DNA of 15,090 nt. Origin: JAICJR01 sp036494715 (GTDB taxonomy: Bacteria; Actinomycetota; Thermoleophilia; Solirubrobacterales; Thermoleophilaceae). Made by a program: the position numbers and the translations under genes. A model generated the notes under the pieces. It searched no databases. It was not told where the DNA came from and was given only the letters and a program-made list of their open reading frames with translations. This document shows positions 1 through 6,121 of the stretch, in pieces; positions within the stretch are counted from its first letter, which is position 1, and the number at the start of each line of letters is the position of its first letter. The stretch spans positions 1 to 15,090 of the forward strand of contig DASXNY010000075.1 in NCBI GenBank assembly GCA_036494715.1, read 5' to 3'.

Positions 1-1150
1 CGGTGCTCATGGGCGACATCACGAGGCCCATGCCCAGGCCGAGGAGGATGAAGGCGGGCAACAGGTAGCCGTAGCTCGTGTGCACGCCGATGCCCGACTG
101 CCAGAACAGTGACGCGGCGCAGAGGACGAGTCCGCCGGTGATCAGGTAACGCGGTCCGACGCGGTCGGTCAGGCGCCCGGCCACCGGCCCGGCGACGATG
201 ATGATGAGCGTCGAGGGCAGGAAGCGCAGCCCGGCCTCGAGCGGCCCGTAGCCGAGCACGTTCTGCATGTAGAGCGTGACGAAGAAGAACGTGGCCAGCA
301 TGGAGAAGGTCACGACGAAGCCGACGATGTTCGTGGCCAGGAACGTCTTGGAGCGGAAGAAGGCGAAGTCGACCATGGGCACGCGGGTGCGGCGCTCGAT
401 GAGCACGAAGGACGCGAGCCCGATGGCGGCCGCGGCGAGCAGGCCGACGATGCGCCCCGAGCCCCAGTGCCAGCGGTTGCCCTCGACGAGCGCAAGGACG
501 AGCGCGGTCAGCCCGATGGTCAGCGCGGCGATGCCCGGAACGTCGACGGTGCGCTCGACGGTGTCGTCGCGCGACTCCCGCGTGGCGAAGAGCGTGACGA
601 GCACGGCGCCGACGGCGACGGGAAGGTTGAGGAAGAAGATGGCCCGCCAGCTGACGTCCTGGGTGAGGAAGCCGCCGACGACGGGGCCGATGGCCAGGGC
701 CATGGCCGAGACGCCGGCCCACGTGCCGATCGCCTTGCCTCGCTCGTGGGGCGGGAAGGCGTTGGTGATGATCGACAGCGTCGCCGGCATCATGAACGCC
801 GCGCCGGCGCCCTGGACGGCCCGGGCCGCGATGAGGAACGTGTCGCTCGGGGCCAGGCCGATGGCCGCGCTCGTCGCGCCGAAGACGACGACGCCGAAGA
901 GGAACATGCGCCGGCGACCGAAGATGTCGCCGAGCCGACCGCCCGTCACGAGGAGGACGGCGAAGGTCAGGGTGTAGGCGTTGACCGTCCACTCCAGGGC
1001 GGACAGGTCGGTGTGGAGGCTGCGCTGGATCGAGGGCAGCGCGTTGTTCACGACGGTGTTGTCGAGCATGATCATGAACAGCGCGAAGCACATGGCTCCG
1101 AGCGTCCACCACTTGCGGTTGTCCTCGGTGAGGCGGAAGCGTTCAGGCAT
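1..1150 (-). CDS. MFS drug exporter, DHA2 (EmrB/QacA) family, C-terminus cut by window edge
   Basis: This is a proton-driven multidrug efflux permease of the inner membrane. The reverse-strand reading starts at ATG 1150 and stays open to base 1, giving about 383 residues without a stop; the family is usually 450-550 residues with 14 membrane segments. Visible family marks are the first-helix motif LDNTVVNNALP (about residues 29-39), motif A as GRLGDIFGRRR (about 71-81), motif C as GPVVGGF (about 155) followed by SWRAIFFLNLP, and a late GLGMGLVMSP stretch near the cut end. The start overlaps the marR stop by one base (TAATG), and AAGGGA lies about 9 bases upstream, so translation is probably coupled to marR. 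A MarR gene directly upstream suggests drug- or aromatic-acid-induced efflux. The substrate cannot be read from sequence. Confidence in the family is high. Confidence 0.92.
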   Translation of the reverse strand, partial: MPERFRLTEDNRKWWTLGAMCFALFMIMLDNTVVNNALPSIQRSLHTDLSALEWTVNAYTLTFAVLLVTGGRLGDIFGRRRMFLFGVVVFGATSAAIGLAPSDTFLIAARAVQGAGAAFMMPATLSIITNAFPPHERGKAIGTWAGVSAMALAIGPVVGGFLTQDVSWRAIFFLNLPVAVGAVLVTLFATRESRDDTVERTVDVPGIAALTIGLTALVLALVEGNRWHWGSGRIVGLLAAAAIGLASFVLIERRTRVPMVDFAFFRSKTFLATNIVGFVVTFSMLATFFFVTLYMQNVLGYGPLEAGLRFLPSTLIIIVAGPVAGRLTDRVGPRYLITGGLVLCAASLFWQSGIGVHTSYGYLLPAFILLGLGMGLVMSPMST

Positions 1151-1659
1151 TACGGAGTTCCCTTCATCTGAATCACAAGTTCTGCGATGTCATCGCGCTC
1201 AGCCAGCACGGCGAGCGCGGCTGCGAGCTTCGTACGCTCGCGTGGGGTGAGGCTCTCCACGAACTTCCCTAGCTGGGAGAAGCGGATATCGATCAGCCGC
1301 GCCACGAGCTCGTCGGCCTTCTTCGTGGGGCGGACGCGCTTGCTGCGGCGGTCGGACTCGTCCTCGGTGCGAGTGACGAGGCCGCGGTGCACGAGCCCGT
1401 CGACCGCGCGACTGATCGCGGGGAGCGAGAGCTCGAGCGAGTCACCAAGCTGCTTCAGCGACATCTCCGCCGGCTCGGAGGTGGAAAGCGTCTGGATCGC
1501 CTTGACTTGCGTCAGGGACAGTCCGAGCTCGTCGATTACCTCGAGCATGCCGCCCTTGGGGCCGCATGTCTTGAAGATGTAATGCAGGAAGGCCGACATG
1601 TTCTCAACCAGGTCGTCGGCCGTCTGAATTGATTGCTTACCTGCAGTCGATGCTTGCAT
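1150..1659 (-). CDS. MarR-family transcriptional regulator
   Basis: This is a winged-helix repressor, probably of itself and of the exporter gene that overlaps its stop by one base. From ATG 1659 the protein has 169 residues, normal for MarR. It starts with an amphipathic dimerisation helix (ADDLVENMSAFLHYIF). The helix-turn-helix follows (MSLKQLGDSLELSLPAISRAV), then a wing with the family DxR-type signature (DESDRRSKRVRPT) and a C-terminal helix pair. An in-frame TTG at 1695 would add 12 residues, but that TTG coincides with the predicted -35 hexamer (TTGTCA). ATG 1659 lies 7 bases after a good -10 (AATACT), has no Shine-Dalgarno and is therefore probably a leaderless start. The ligand is unknown. 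Confidence 0.9.
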   Translation of the reverse strand: MQASTAGKQSIQTADDLVENMSAFLHYIFKTCGPKGGMLEVIDELGLSLTQVKAIQTLSTSEPAEMSLKQLGDSLELSLPAISRAVDGLVHRGLVTRTEDESDRRSKRVRPTKKADELVARLIDIRFSQLGKFVESLTPRERTKLAAALAVLAERDDIAELVIQMKGTP

Positions 1660-1668
1660 GCATGCAAG
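1653..1668. promoter_or_regulatory. 16-bp perfect palindrome, probable MarR operator
   Basis: CTTGCATGCATGCAAG reads identically on both strands. It overlaps the end of the marR -10 and covers the predicted transcription start and the ATG. A second inverted repeat is nested around it: TCGATGCTTG (1647-1656) and CAAGCATCGA (1678-1687). MarR proteins bind 16-20 bp palindromes in their own promoters, so autoregulation is the simplest reading. Binding itself is an inference. Confidence 0.6.
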
Positions 1669-1695
1669 TATTGCAGACAAGCATCGATTTGACAA
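1667..1695 (-). promoter_or_regulatory. marR promoter, leaderless
   Basis: On the reverse strand TTGTCA (1695-1690) and AATACT (1672-1667) are separated by exactly 17 bases. The predicted transcription start is about base 1660, next to ATG 1659. The -35 lies in TTGACAA (1689-1695), which also reads as a perfect TTGACA -35 (1689-1694) for the divergent iron permease, so RNA polymerase can probably not sit on both at once. Confidence 0.65.
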
Positions 1696-1743
1696 CCTCG
1701 TGTGCGACCTCTTAGGTACGCCTAACTCCTAGCGTGTTAGTCT
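1689..1743 (+). promoter_or_regulatory. Promoter region of the FTR1 permease
   Basis: TTGACA at 1689-1694 is a perfect -35. At 17 bases' distance the hexamer is TTAGGT (1712-1717), a poor -10 that lies inside the iron box. An alternative -10 is TAGTCT (1738-1743), 10 bases before ATG 1754; it fits the actinobacterial TANNNT pattern and would give a nearly leaderless mRNA, but it has no good -35. Either way the iron box lies within the promoter. Confidence 0.45.
1712..1730 (+). promoter_or_regulatory. DtxR/IdeR-type iron box upstream of the FTR1 permease
   Basis: TTAGGTACGCCTAACTCCT matches the published DtxR/IdeR consensus (TTAGGTTAGSCTAACCTAA) at 13 of 19 positions and contains the perfect core inverted repeat TTAGG-N4-CCTAA (1712-1716, 1721-1725). 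It lies 24 bases before the start of an iron transporter gene, which supports iron-dependent repression. No dtxR gene is in the window. Confidence 0.65.
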
Positions 1744-1753
1744 GCTTTGCCGA

Positions 1754-2731
1754 ATGAAGGGGTTCGGACGCAAGTCGTGGATCGTCTTCGGCCTCGCCGG
1801 CCTGGCGCTGCTGCTCTACGCGGCGGTTACGGCCAAGGGCGGAGTGCCCGATCCGAGCGACGAGAGCAACCTCAGCCACGGCGCCGTCGTGCTCGACAGC
1901 GGCCTGCTCGTGCTGCGCGAGGGGCTCGAGGCGATCCTCGTGCTCGCCGCGGTCACGGCGAGCTTCCGGGGCGCGGACGCGATCCGCCGCCGCCCGGTGG
2001 CCGGGGGCGCGGTCGTCGGCATCGGCGTGTCGGTGGTCACCTGGTTCATCGCCGCGTGGGCGATCGGCCAGCTCGGCGGCCCCGGCCTCGACATCCAGGC
2101 GGCCACCGGTCTGGTCGCGGTGGCGGTGCTGCTCGTCGTGATGAACTGGTTCTTCCACCGCGTCTACTGGACCGGCTGGATCCAGCACCACCACCGGCGC
2201 CGCAACCGCCTGCTCGCCGGCACAGGCGCGGGCGTGACCGCCGGGCTCGTGCTGCTGGGCTTCACCGCGGTCTACCGCGAGGGCTTCGAGATCGTGCTGT
2301 TCCTCCAGAACATGCGCCTCAAGTACGGCGCGGGCACGGTGCTCGAGGGCGTTGCGATCGGGCTCGCGTTCACCGTCGTCGTCGGCGTACTCACCTTCTA
2401 CGCGCACAAGAAGCTGCCGTACAAGCAGATGCTCGTGCTCACCGGCGCCACGATCGGCTTCGTGCTGGTGGTGATGGTGGGGGAGAGCGCGCAGGAACTC
2501 CAGCTCGCCGGCTGGCTCCCCACCACCAACATCGGTGTGACCTTCCCCGGCTGGACGGGCACCTGGCTTGCCTTCTTCCCGACGGTCGAGACGCTGGTGG
2601 CCCAGGGCCTCGCGGTCGCCGCGGTGGTGGGCTCTTACCTCGTCTCCGAATACATGCTGGTCCGCAGGCCCAAGCGCGTGGGGCAGGCGGCGGCGCGCCG
2701 CCCGGACACCGAGCCGGCGCTCGTCAGCTAG
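1754..2731 (+). CDS. FTR1-family iron permease (EfeU-like)
   Basis: This is a high-affinity ferric iron permease in the cytoplasmic membrane. The 325-residue protein has about seven hydrophobic segments and both family signatures: REGLE at residues 55-59 and REGFE at 175-179. The glutamates of these signatures are the proposed iron-passing residues. A histidine- and arginine-rich loop (WIQHHHRRR, about 142-150) lies between the two halves. ATG 1754 has no Shine-Dalgarno and lies close to a candidate -10. The partners of the EfeUOB system (EfeO, and EfeB peroxidase) are not beside it; instead a cupredoxin-like lipoprotein gene converges from the other strand. The iron box upstream predicts repression when iron is plentiful. 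Lead or another metal is a possible alternative substrate for FTR1 relatives, but the iron box favours iron. Confidence 0.93.
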   Translation: MKGFGRKSWIVFGLAGLALLLYAAVTAKGGVPDPSDESNLSHGAVVLDSGLLVLREGLEAILVLAAVTASFRGADAIRRRPVAGGAVVGIGVSVVTWFIAAWAIGQLGGPGLDIQAATGLVAVAVLLVVMNWFFHRVYWTGWIQHHHRRRNRLLAGTGAGVTAGLVLLGFTAVYREGFEIVLFLQNMRLKYGAGTVLEGVAIGLAFTVVVGVLTFYAHKKLPYKQMLVLTGATIGFVLVVMVGESAQELQLAGWLPTTNIGVTFPGWTGTWLAFFPTVETLVAQGLAVAAVVGSYLVSEYMLVRRPKRVGQAAARRPDTEPALVS

Positions 2732-2734
2732 CGG

Positions 2735-3175
2735 CTACGGCAAGCCGACCTGGTCGTTCGAGTCCTGTCTCGGCGGCCCGATCACGAGGCGCGCCGGCTG
2801 CAGCGTCTTGGCGACGGCCTGAGCCTCGCCCGCCTTCAGCGTGTAGTGGCCTCGCGCGAGCGTGATCTGGATCGTGCCCGTATCGGTGGGCGCGATCGGC
2901 GCGCTGTGGATCGGCGCGATGGTGCCGCCGTCGAGCGTGAGCGTGTGCGTCGACTGGGTCTGATTCGAGACCTGGATGATCACCGGGCCCGCGCCGAGAT
3001 TGTGCGGCGATACGTTCACGCCGTCGTTCGTGATCACGCCGTTCAGCTGAATGGGCGCGGGCGGACGTGGCTGGTCGGCGAAGTCCTTGCCGCCGCCTCC
3101 GCACCCTGCCAACACCGCCAGCGAAGCCGCTCCCGAGGCGAGCGCTCCGACGCGGATACGTCCCCTGATGCTCAT
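2735..3175 (-). CDS. Lipoprotein with cupredoxin-like domain
   Basis: This is a predicted membrane-anchored extracytoplasmic protein of 146 residues. It has a signal peptide with lipobox LAGC (cysteine 25), a glycine-rich linker, then one all-beta domain. The pattern VIIQVSNQTQSTHTLTL, then a turn and ITLARGHYTLKAG, resembles the cupredoxin fold. It keeps one histidine after the NQT stretch but lacks the C-terminal Cys/His/Met copper-ligand cluster, so it may bind no copper. ATG 3175 is preferred over an upstream in-frame start at 3196 because GGAGGGA (3181-3187) lies 5 bases before it. It is 22 bases downstream of the acyltransferase stop, so it may be cotranscribed with it. Its stop is 3 bases from the end of the iron permease, and a role in iron delivery is only a guess. 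Confidence 0.75.
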   Translation of the reverse strand: MSIRGRIRVGALASGAASLAVLAGCGGGGKDFADQPRPPAPIQLNGVITNDGVNVSPHNLGAGPVIIQVSNQTQSTHTLTLDGGTIAPIHSAPIAPTDTGTIQITLARGHYTLKAGEAQAVAKTLQPARLVIGPPRQDSNDQVGLP

Positions 3176-3197
3176 CCCACTCCCTCCGGCGGGCACC

Positions 3198-4238
3198 TTA
3201 GCCGAACCAGACGGAGCGGCGCGAAGCTACCAGGCGGTCGACTTCGGTCTGAATGCGGCCCCGGATCTGCTCGGCCAGCGTCTGCACGAGCTCGAGATCC
3301 TCGGCGTCGTCGGGCCCGTAGCGGTCGAGCGAGATGGGCTCGAGGAAGTGGATCTTGAACTTCGCGGGCAGGTACATCAGCCCGGCGAGCGGGCCGAACT
3401 GCGGGAAGGCGTGGTTGATCGGGAAGTAGATCAGCCCCGTGAGGCGCTGCAGCGCCGGCACGTGGGCGAAGATGGGCATCGCCTCCTCGGCGCCCACCAC
3501 CGCGATCGGCACGATCGGCACGCGGGCGCGCAGGGCGGTCTTGACGAAGCCCCCGCGACCGAAGCGCCGCAGCCGGTAGCGCTGCCAGTAGAGCTTGCGC
3601 GAGGCCTTCTGCCCCTCTGGGAAGACGATCGCGAGCCGGCCCTCGTCGCCCAGCAGGCGCTGGGCATTGGCGGGATGGGCGGCCACTAGCCCGATCTTGT
3701 TGGTGAGCATGCCGACGCCGGGATAGCCCTTGAACCAGTGCTCGCCGAGCATGTAGAGCGGGCGCGGCTGCGGGTGCTCGTTGCGGATCGCCTGCATGAT
3801 CATCGGCGCGTCCGGCGGGAGCGCGCCCGAGTGGTTCGCCACGAGTAGGGCGCCGCCCTCGGTCGGCACGTTCTCGACCCCGTGCTGCTCGACCCGGAAC
3901 CAGTAGCGGTAGTAGAAGTTGAGCAGCGGCTCCATGAGCGAGAAGACACGCTCGGAGCGGCCCCAGTCGTCGACCTCGCGGGACGGGTCGGGGGAGGGGA
4001 TCAGCGCCCGCAGCCGGCGCAGGTCGGGCTCTGACAGCTCCTCGGCGAGGCGTGCGCGCTCGCCCAGCGAGTAGATGTCGCGGCGCGGGTCGAACTCGGC
4101 CGGCGCGGGCCTCGGGTCCTCCGCTCCCGCCCCTGAATGCAGCGGCCCGCCGAGCAGCGGGCTCTCCGGGCTCAGCCGCCCACGACTAGCTGGCGCTCGC
4201 CGTCGAGCTCCCGAAGTCTCCTCTGCAGGCGATCCCAA
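3198..4238 (-). CDS. Lysophospholipid/diacylglycerol-type acyltransferase (PlsC-like, MGAT-like subgroup)
   Basis: This membrane-associated enzyme transfers an acyl chain to a glycerolipid or similar acceptor. The 346-residue protein has a disordered Pro/Arg-rich N-terminus (1-60). The acyltransferase fold follows: NHSGALPPD at 135-143 with the catalytic histidine 136 and aspartate 143, FPEG at 206-209, a hydrophobic VPIVPIAVVGAEEAMPIF, and KIHFLEPI near 295-302. The longer His-to-Asp spacing resembles the MGAT/DGAT-like branch more than classical PlsC (HX4D). TTG 4238 is the only upstream in-frame start, and GGAGGGG (4244-4250) lies 5 bases before it, which supports it. The start overlaps the preceding 67-residue gene by 67 bases in another frame. 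The acceptor lipid is not predictable. Confidence 0.85.
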   Translation of the reverse strand: MGSPAEETSGARRRAPASRGRLSPESPLLGGPLHSGAGAEDPRPAPAEFDPRRDIYSLGERARLAEELSEPDLRRLRALIPSPDPSREVDDWGRSERVFSLMEPLLNFYYRYWFRVEQHGVENVPTEGGALLVANHSGALPPDAPMIMQAIRNEHPQPRPLYMLGEHWFKGYPGVGMLTNKIGLVAAHPANAQRLLGDEGRLAIVFPEGQKASRKLYWQRYRLRRFGRGGFVKTALRARVPIVPIAVVGAEEAMPIFAHVPALQRLTGLIYFPINHAFPQFGPLAGLMYLPAKFKIHFLEPISLDRYGPDDAEDLELVQTLAEQIRGRIQTEVDRLVASRRSVWFG

Positions 4239-4375
4239 GACTGCCCCTCCGCATCCTCGTATTCACGCCCCTGGAGCTCGCGCAGGCTCTCGTTGTAAAC
4301 CGCCCAGGCCTGCTTGGTTCGGGCGTCGAGCTCGGTGAGCTTACGGGTTACCTGTTCGTGGGTGAGCGCGGTCAC
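4172..4375 (-). CDS. Small conserved-looking hypothetical, predicted coiled coil
   Basis: This 67-residue, highly charged, helix-forming protein (THEQVTRKLTELDARTKQAW, then QSWDRLQRRLRELDGERQ) has heptad-like leucine spacing and two conserved-type tryptophans (24 and 47). I do not recognise the family. GTG 4375 has no Shine-Dalgarno but lies 8 bases downstream of a possible -10 (TACGAT, 4389-4384), so it could be leaderless. Its 3' part overlaps the acyltransferase start, and the acyltransferase Shine-Dalgarno lies inside this gene. That suggests the two are cotranscribed and perhaps translationally linked. Confidence 0.65.
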   Translation of the reverse strand: MTALTHEQVTRKLTELDARTKQAWAVYNESLRELQGREYEDAEGQSWDRLQRRLRELDGERQLVVGG

Positions 4376-4383
4376 TTAGGGCC

Positions 4384-4389
4384 ATCGTA
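4384..4389 (-). promoter_or_regulatory. Candidate -10 of the 67-residue gene
   Basis: TACGAT on the reverse strand lies 8 bases before GTG 4375. No convincing -35 is seen; the region where it should lie is occupied by the hairpin repeat at 4390-4424. Confidence 0.4.
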
Positions 4390-4424
4390 CCCGCGATCCG
4401 CGATCGAAGATCGTGGATCGCGGG
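4390..4424. repeat. Heptad GATC repeat forming a 16-bp hairpin between ygfZ and the 67-residue gene
   Basis: Arms 4390-4405 and 4409-4424 pair at 15 of 16 positions around a 3-base GAA loop. The same DNA is a 7-bp tandem repeat: CGCGATC, CGCGATC, GAAGATC, GTGGATC (4392-4419), with GATC recurring every 7 bp. It could act as a terminator-like hairpin for ygfZ, although no T-run follows on the reverse strand, or as a site controlling the next gene, whose -10 abuts it. It could also be a dispersed intergenic repeat. Confidence 0.7.
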
Positions 4425-4460
4425 GAGGACGAGGGGCGCGGGGCGGAGGGTGGGAACTGC

Positions 4461-5381
4461 CTAGCGTTGCTCGAACGGCAGTTCGATTACCTCGGCGGTA
4501 ATTGCCCCGTCGCCGACCTGCACCGTGTCGCCGACTGCTGCTTCGCGGCGCACCAGCGCGAGCGCGATTGGGCCGTGTGCAGGGGAAACGCAGGTCGAGC
4601 CGATGATGCCCAGCTGTCGCTCCTCGAGCATGATCGGCGCGCCTGGCTCGACCTCCTCGGTGAGGCGCAGCCCGCGCAGGAAGCGGTTGGGCTTGCCCTT
4701 GTAGTGGAGGCGCGCGACGGTCTCCTGCCCGACGTAGCAACCCTTCTCGAAGTTCACGGCGCGCTCGTTGAGGCCCGCCTCCTGGGGGATCGTCTCGGGG
4801 CCCATGTCGAGGCCGTGGCGCGGGCGGCCGGACTCGATGCGCACGCACTCGGCCGCCTCGGCTGAGACGGGCTCGATGCCGAGCGCGTCGCGGATCGCGA
4901 CGGCCTGGTCGGCGGCGCAGATGACGTCGACGCCGAGGTCGGTGGCCACGTAGATGCCGTGCTCGCCCTCGACGAAGGAGTGCTCCCCGTCGGGCGGTGT
5001 AGCGTCGAGCGCCTCGCGGGCGGCGGGGCCGATCAGGGAGAGGATCGCCCGCTGGCCGGTGACGTCCTCGCTCTTCACGTCGCGGCCGAGGCTGTACATC
5101 TTGATCGTGCGCGCCAGCGCGTCGTGGCCGAGCACCTCGCAGTCGAGCCAGAACCAGTCGGCGCCGCGCAGCACGCGCATGTCGGCGCGGATCTTGCCCT
5201 TGTGGTCGAGCAGCGTCGCGTAGCAGCCGCCCCCCGGCGCGAGCGCCTCCACGTCGTTTGTCACCTGGCCCTGGAGGAACTCGCCCACCTCGGCCCCCGT
5301 GAGCCGGAATTTGCCCCGCTCGGAACGGTCGACGAGGCCGACCGTCTCTCGCAGCCGCTCATACTCGGTCGTGGCGATCAC
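4461..5381 (-). CDS. ygfZ: YgfZ/GcvT-like folate-binding protein, Fe-S enzyme maintenance
   Basis: This tetrahydrofolate-binding cytosolic protein is needed for activity of some Fe-S enzymes. The 306-residue protein has the GcvT-like fold and, at 213-220, the signature KGCYVGQE, whose cysteine 215 is the conserved functional residue of the YgfZ family. An aminomethyltransferase would lack this. The reading frame extends upstream to 5582, but GTG 5381 is chosen because homology-like sequence begins there (ATTEYERLRETVGLVDRS) and a strong -10 (TAGAAT, 5394-5389) lies 7 bases before it. The extension would overlap the divergent gene at 5421. No Shine-Dalgarno is present, so the start is probably leaderless. 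The Fe-S-dependent FbiC encoded later in the window is a plausible but unproven beneficiary. Confidence 0.9.
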   Translation of the reverse strand: MIATTEYERLRETVGLVDRSERGKFRLTGAEVGEFLQGQVTNDVEALAPGGGCYATLLDHKGKIRADMRVLRGADWFWLDCEVLGHDALARTIKMYSLGRDVKSEDVTGQRAILSLIGPAAREALDATPPDGEHSFVEGEHGIYVATDLGVDVICAADQAVAIRDALGIEPVSAEAAECVRIESGRPRHGLDMGPETIPQEAGLNERAVNFEKGCYVGQETVARLHYKGKPNRFLRGLRLTEEVEPGAPIMLEERQLGIIGSTCVSPAHGPIALALVRREAAVGDTVQVGDGAITAEVIELPFEQR

Positions 5382-5388
5382 GAGACCG

Positions 5389-5394
5389 ATTCTA
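5389..5394 (-). promoter_or_regulatory. -10 of ygfZ
   Basis: TAGAAT on the reverse strand matches TATAAT at five of six positions. It ends 7 bases before GTG 5381, which predicts transcription starting at or next to the start codon. No clear -35 is visible. Confidence 0.6.
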
Positions 5395-5407
5395 CGAACG
5401 CGGTCGG

Positions 5408-5413
5408 TAAGCT
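5408..5413 (+). promoter_or_regulatory. Candidate -10 of the 120-residue gene / SDR operon
   Basis: TAAGCT (TANNNT type) ends 7 bases before GTG 5421. It lies back to back with the ygfZ -10, so the two divergent promoters occupy about 40 bp in total. Confidence 0.45.
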
Positions 5414-5420
5414 CCCGGCC

Positions 5421-5783
5421 GTGGCTCTGGCAGAGGACTTCCAGGCAGTGCTCGACACGCTGCCGCCCGACTGGACGGACCTGACGCTCGACATGCGCAT
5501 CTTCGACGAGGAGCGCTATATCGAGGCGGCGACGATCCTGGTCCAGATCAACGCGGCGCCATACTCGAAGCACGACTGGCACTGGCGGCTACAGGTCGCC
5601 CACGACTTCGGCCACGCGGCCGCGCCCGAGACCGTGCGCGGCACGCTCGCGCTGCTCGACGACCAGGGCATCGTCGGCGAGTTGGTGGCGCGCTCGTCAC
5701 GCTCGGGGCGGGTGGAGGTCATGCAGGGGTGGGGCCGGACCGAGTCCGTGCGGCGGGAGTTCGCCAGGCGCCGCCACCAGTAG
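5421..5783 (+). CDS. Uncharacterised 120-residue protein, first gene of the SDR operon
   Basis: I do not recognise this protein. It is soluble, with no signal peptide or membrane segment. It is mixed alpha/beta with many aromatic and histidine residues in the middle (PYSKHDWHWRLQVAHDFGHA, about 47-66) and an arginine-rich tail (RREFARRRHQ). The HDWHW and HDFGH clusters could hold a metal or catalytic site, but that is speculative. GTG 5421 is chosen because the frame farther upstream is only the shadow of ygfZ and a -10 lies 7 bases before the GTG. The stop overlaps the next start (TAGTG), which implies coupled translation. Confidence 0.75.
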   Translation: MALAEDFQAVLDTLPPDWTDLTLDMRIFDEERYIEAATILVQINAAPYSKHDWHWRLQVAHDFGHAAAPETVRGTLALLDDQGIVGELVARSSRSGRVEVMQGWGRTESVRREFARRRHQ

Positions 5784-6121
5784 TGGCGCGGGTCGCGCTC
5801 CTCTGCCCGGACCTGCTGTTCGGCTCGAAGCTCGAGGGCGGGCTGCGGGCGGCGGGACACGAGGTGACGCGCTTCGCGGCCGCCGCTGACGCTCGCGCCG
5901 CGGCCGGCGACGCCGACGTGCTGGTCGTCGACCTGACCGCCGACGTGGCCGACCGAGTGGGTCTCGGCGATGTCTCGGCGGCGCGGACGCTCGCCTTTTA
6001 CTCGCACGTCGAGCAGGACACCCGCAGCGCCGCCGAGGAGGCGGGCTTCGACCTCGTGGTGCCGCGCTCGCGGATGGCGCGCGAGATGGGCGCGCTCGTG
6101 GATAGGCTGGCGGCGCAATGA
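5783..6121 (+). CDS. Receiver-like (degenerate CheY-fold) small protein
   Basis: This 112-residue alternating beta/alpha protein resembles a response-regulator receiver domain. It has hydrophobic beta strands ARVALLCP, ADVLVVDLT with aspartate 50 where the phosphoacceptor would lie, TLAFYSHV with Ser/His at strand 4, and FDLVVPRS at strand 5. The acidic pair at the first strand end and the strand-5 lysine are not seen, so it is probably a non-phosphorylated pseudo-receiver. GTG 5783 overlaps the previous stop by one base, and its own TGA overlaps the next ATG (ATGA), so it lies inside a tightly coupled three-gene operon. There is no DNA-binding domain. The function is unknown. Confidence 0.7.
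   Translation: MARVALLCPDLLFGSKLEGGLRAAGHEVTRFAAAADARAAAGDADVLVVDLTADVADRVGLGDVSAARTLAFYSHVEQDTRSAAEEAGFDLVVPRSRMAREMGALVDRLAAQ

Noticed and set aside
276..1171. Forward-strand frames opposite the exporter gene.
   Set aside because: They are antisense to a clear MFS transporter with conserved motifs and show no domain of their own.
4390..4424. A classical intrinsic terminator.
   Set aside because: The stem is strong, but no T-run follows on the reverse strand, so it is listed as a repeat/hairpin of unknown role.
5382..5582. Upstream extension of ygfZ by 67 residues.
   Set aside because: It would overlap the divergent gene at 5421, lacks family-like sequence and ignores the strong -10 just before GTG 5381.
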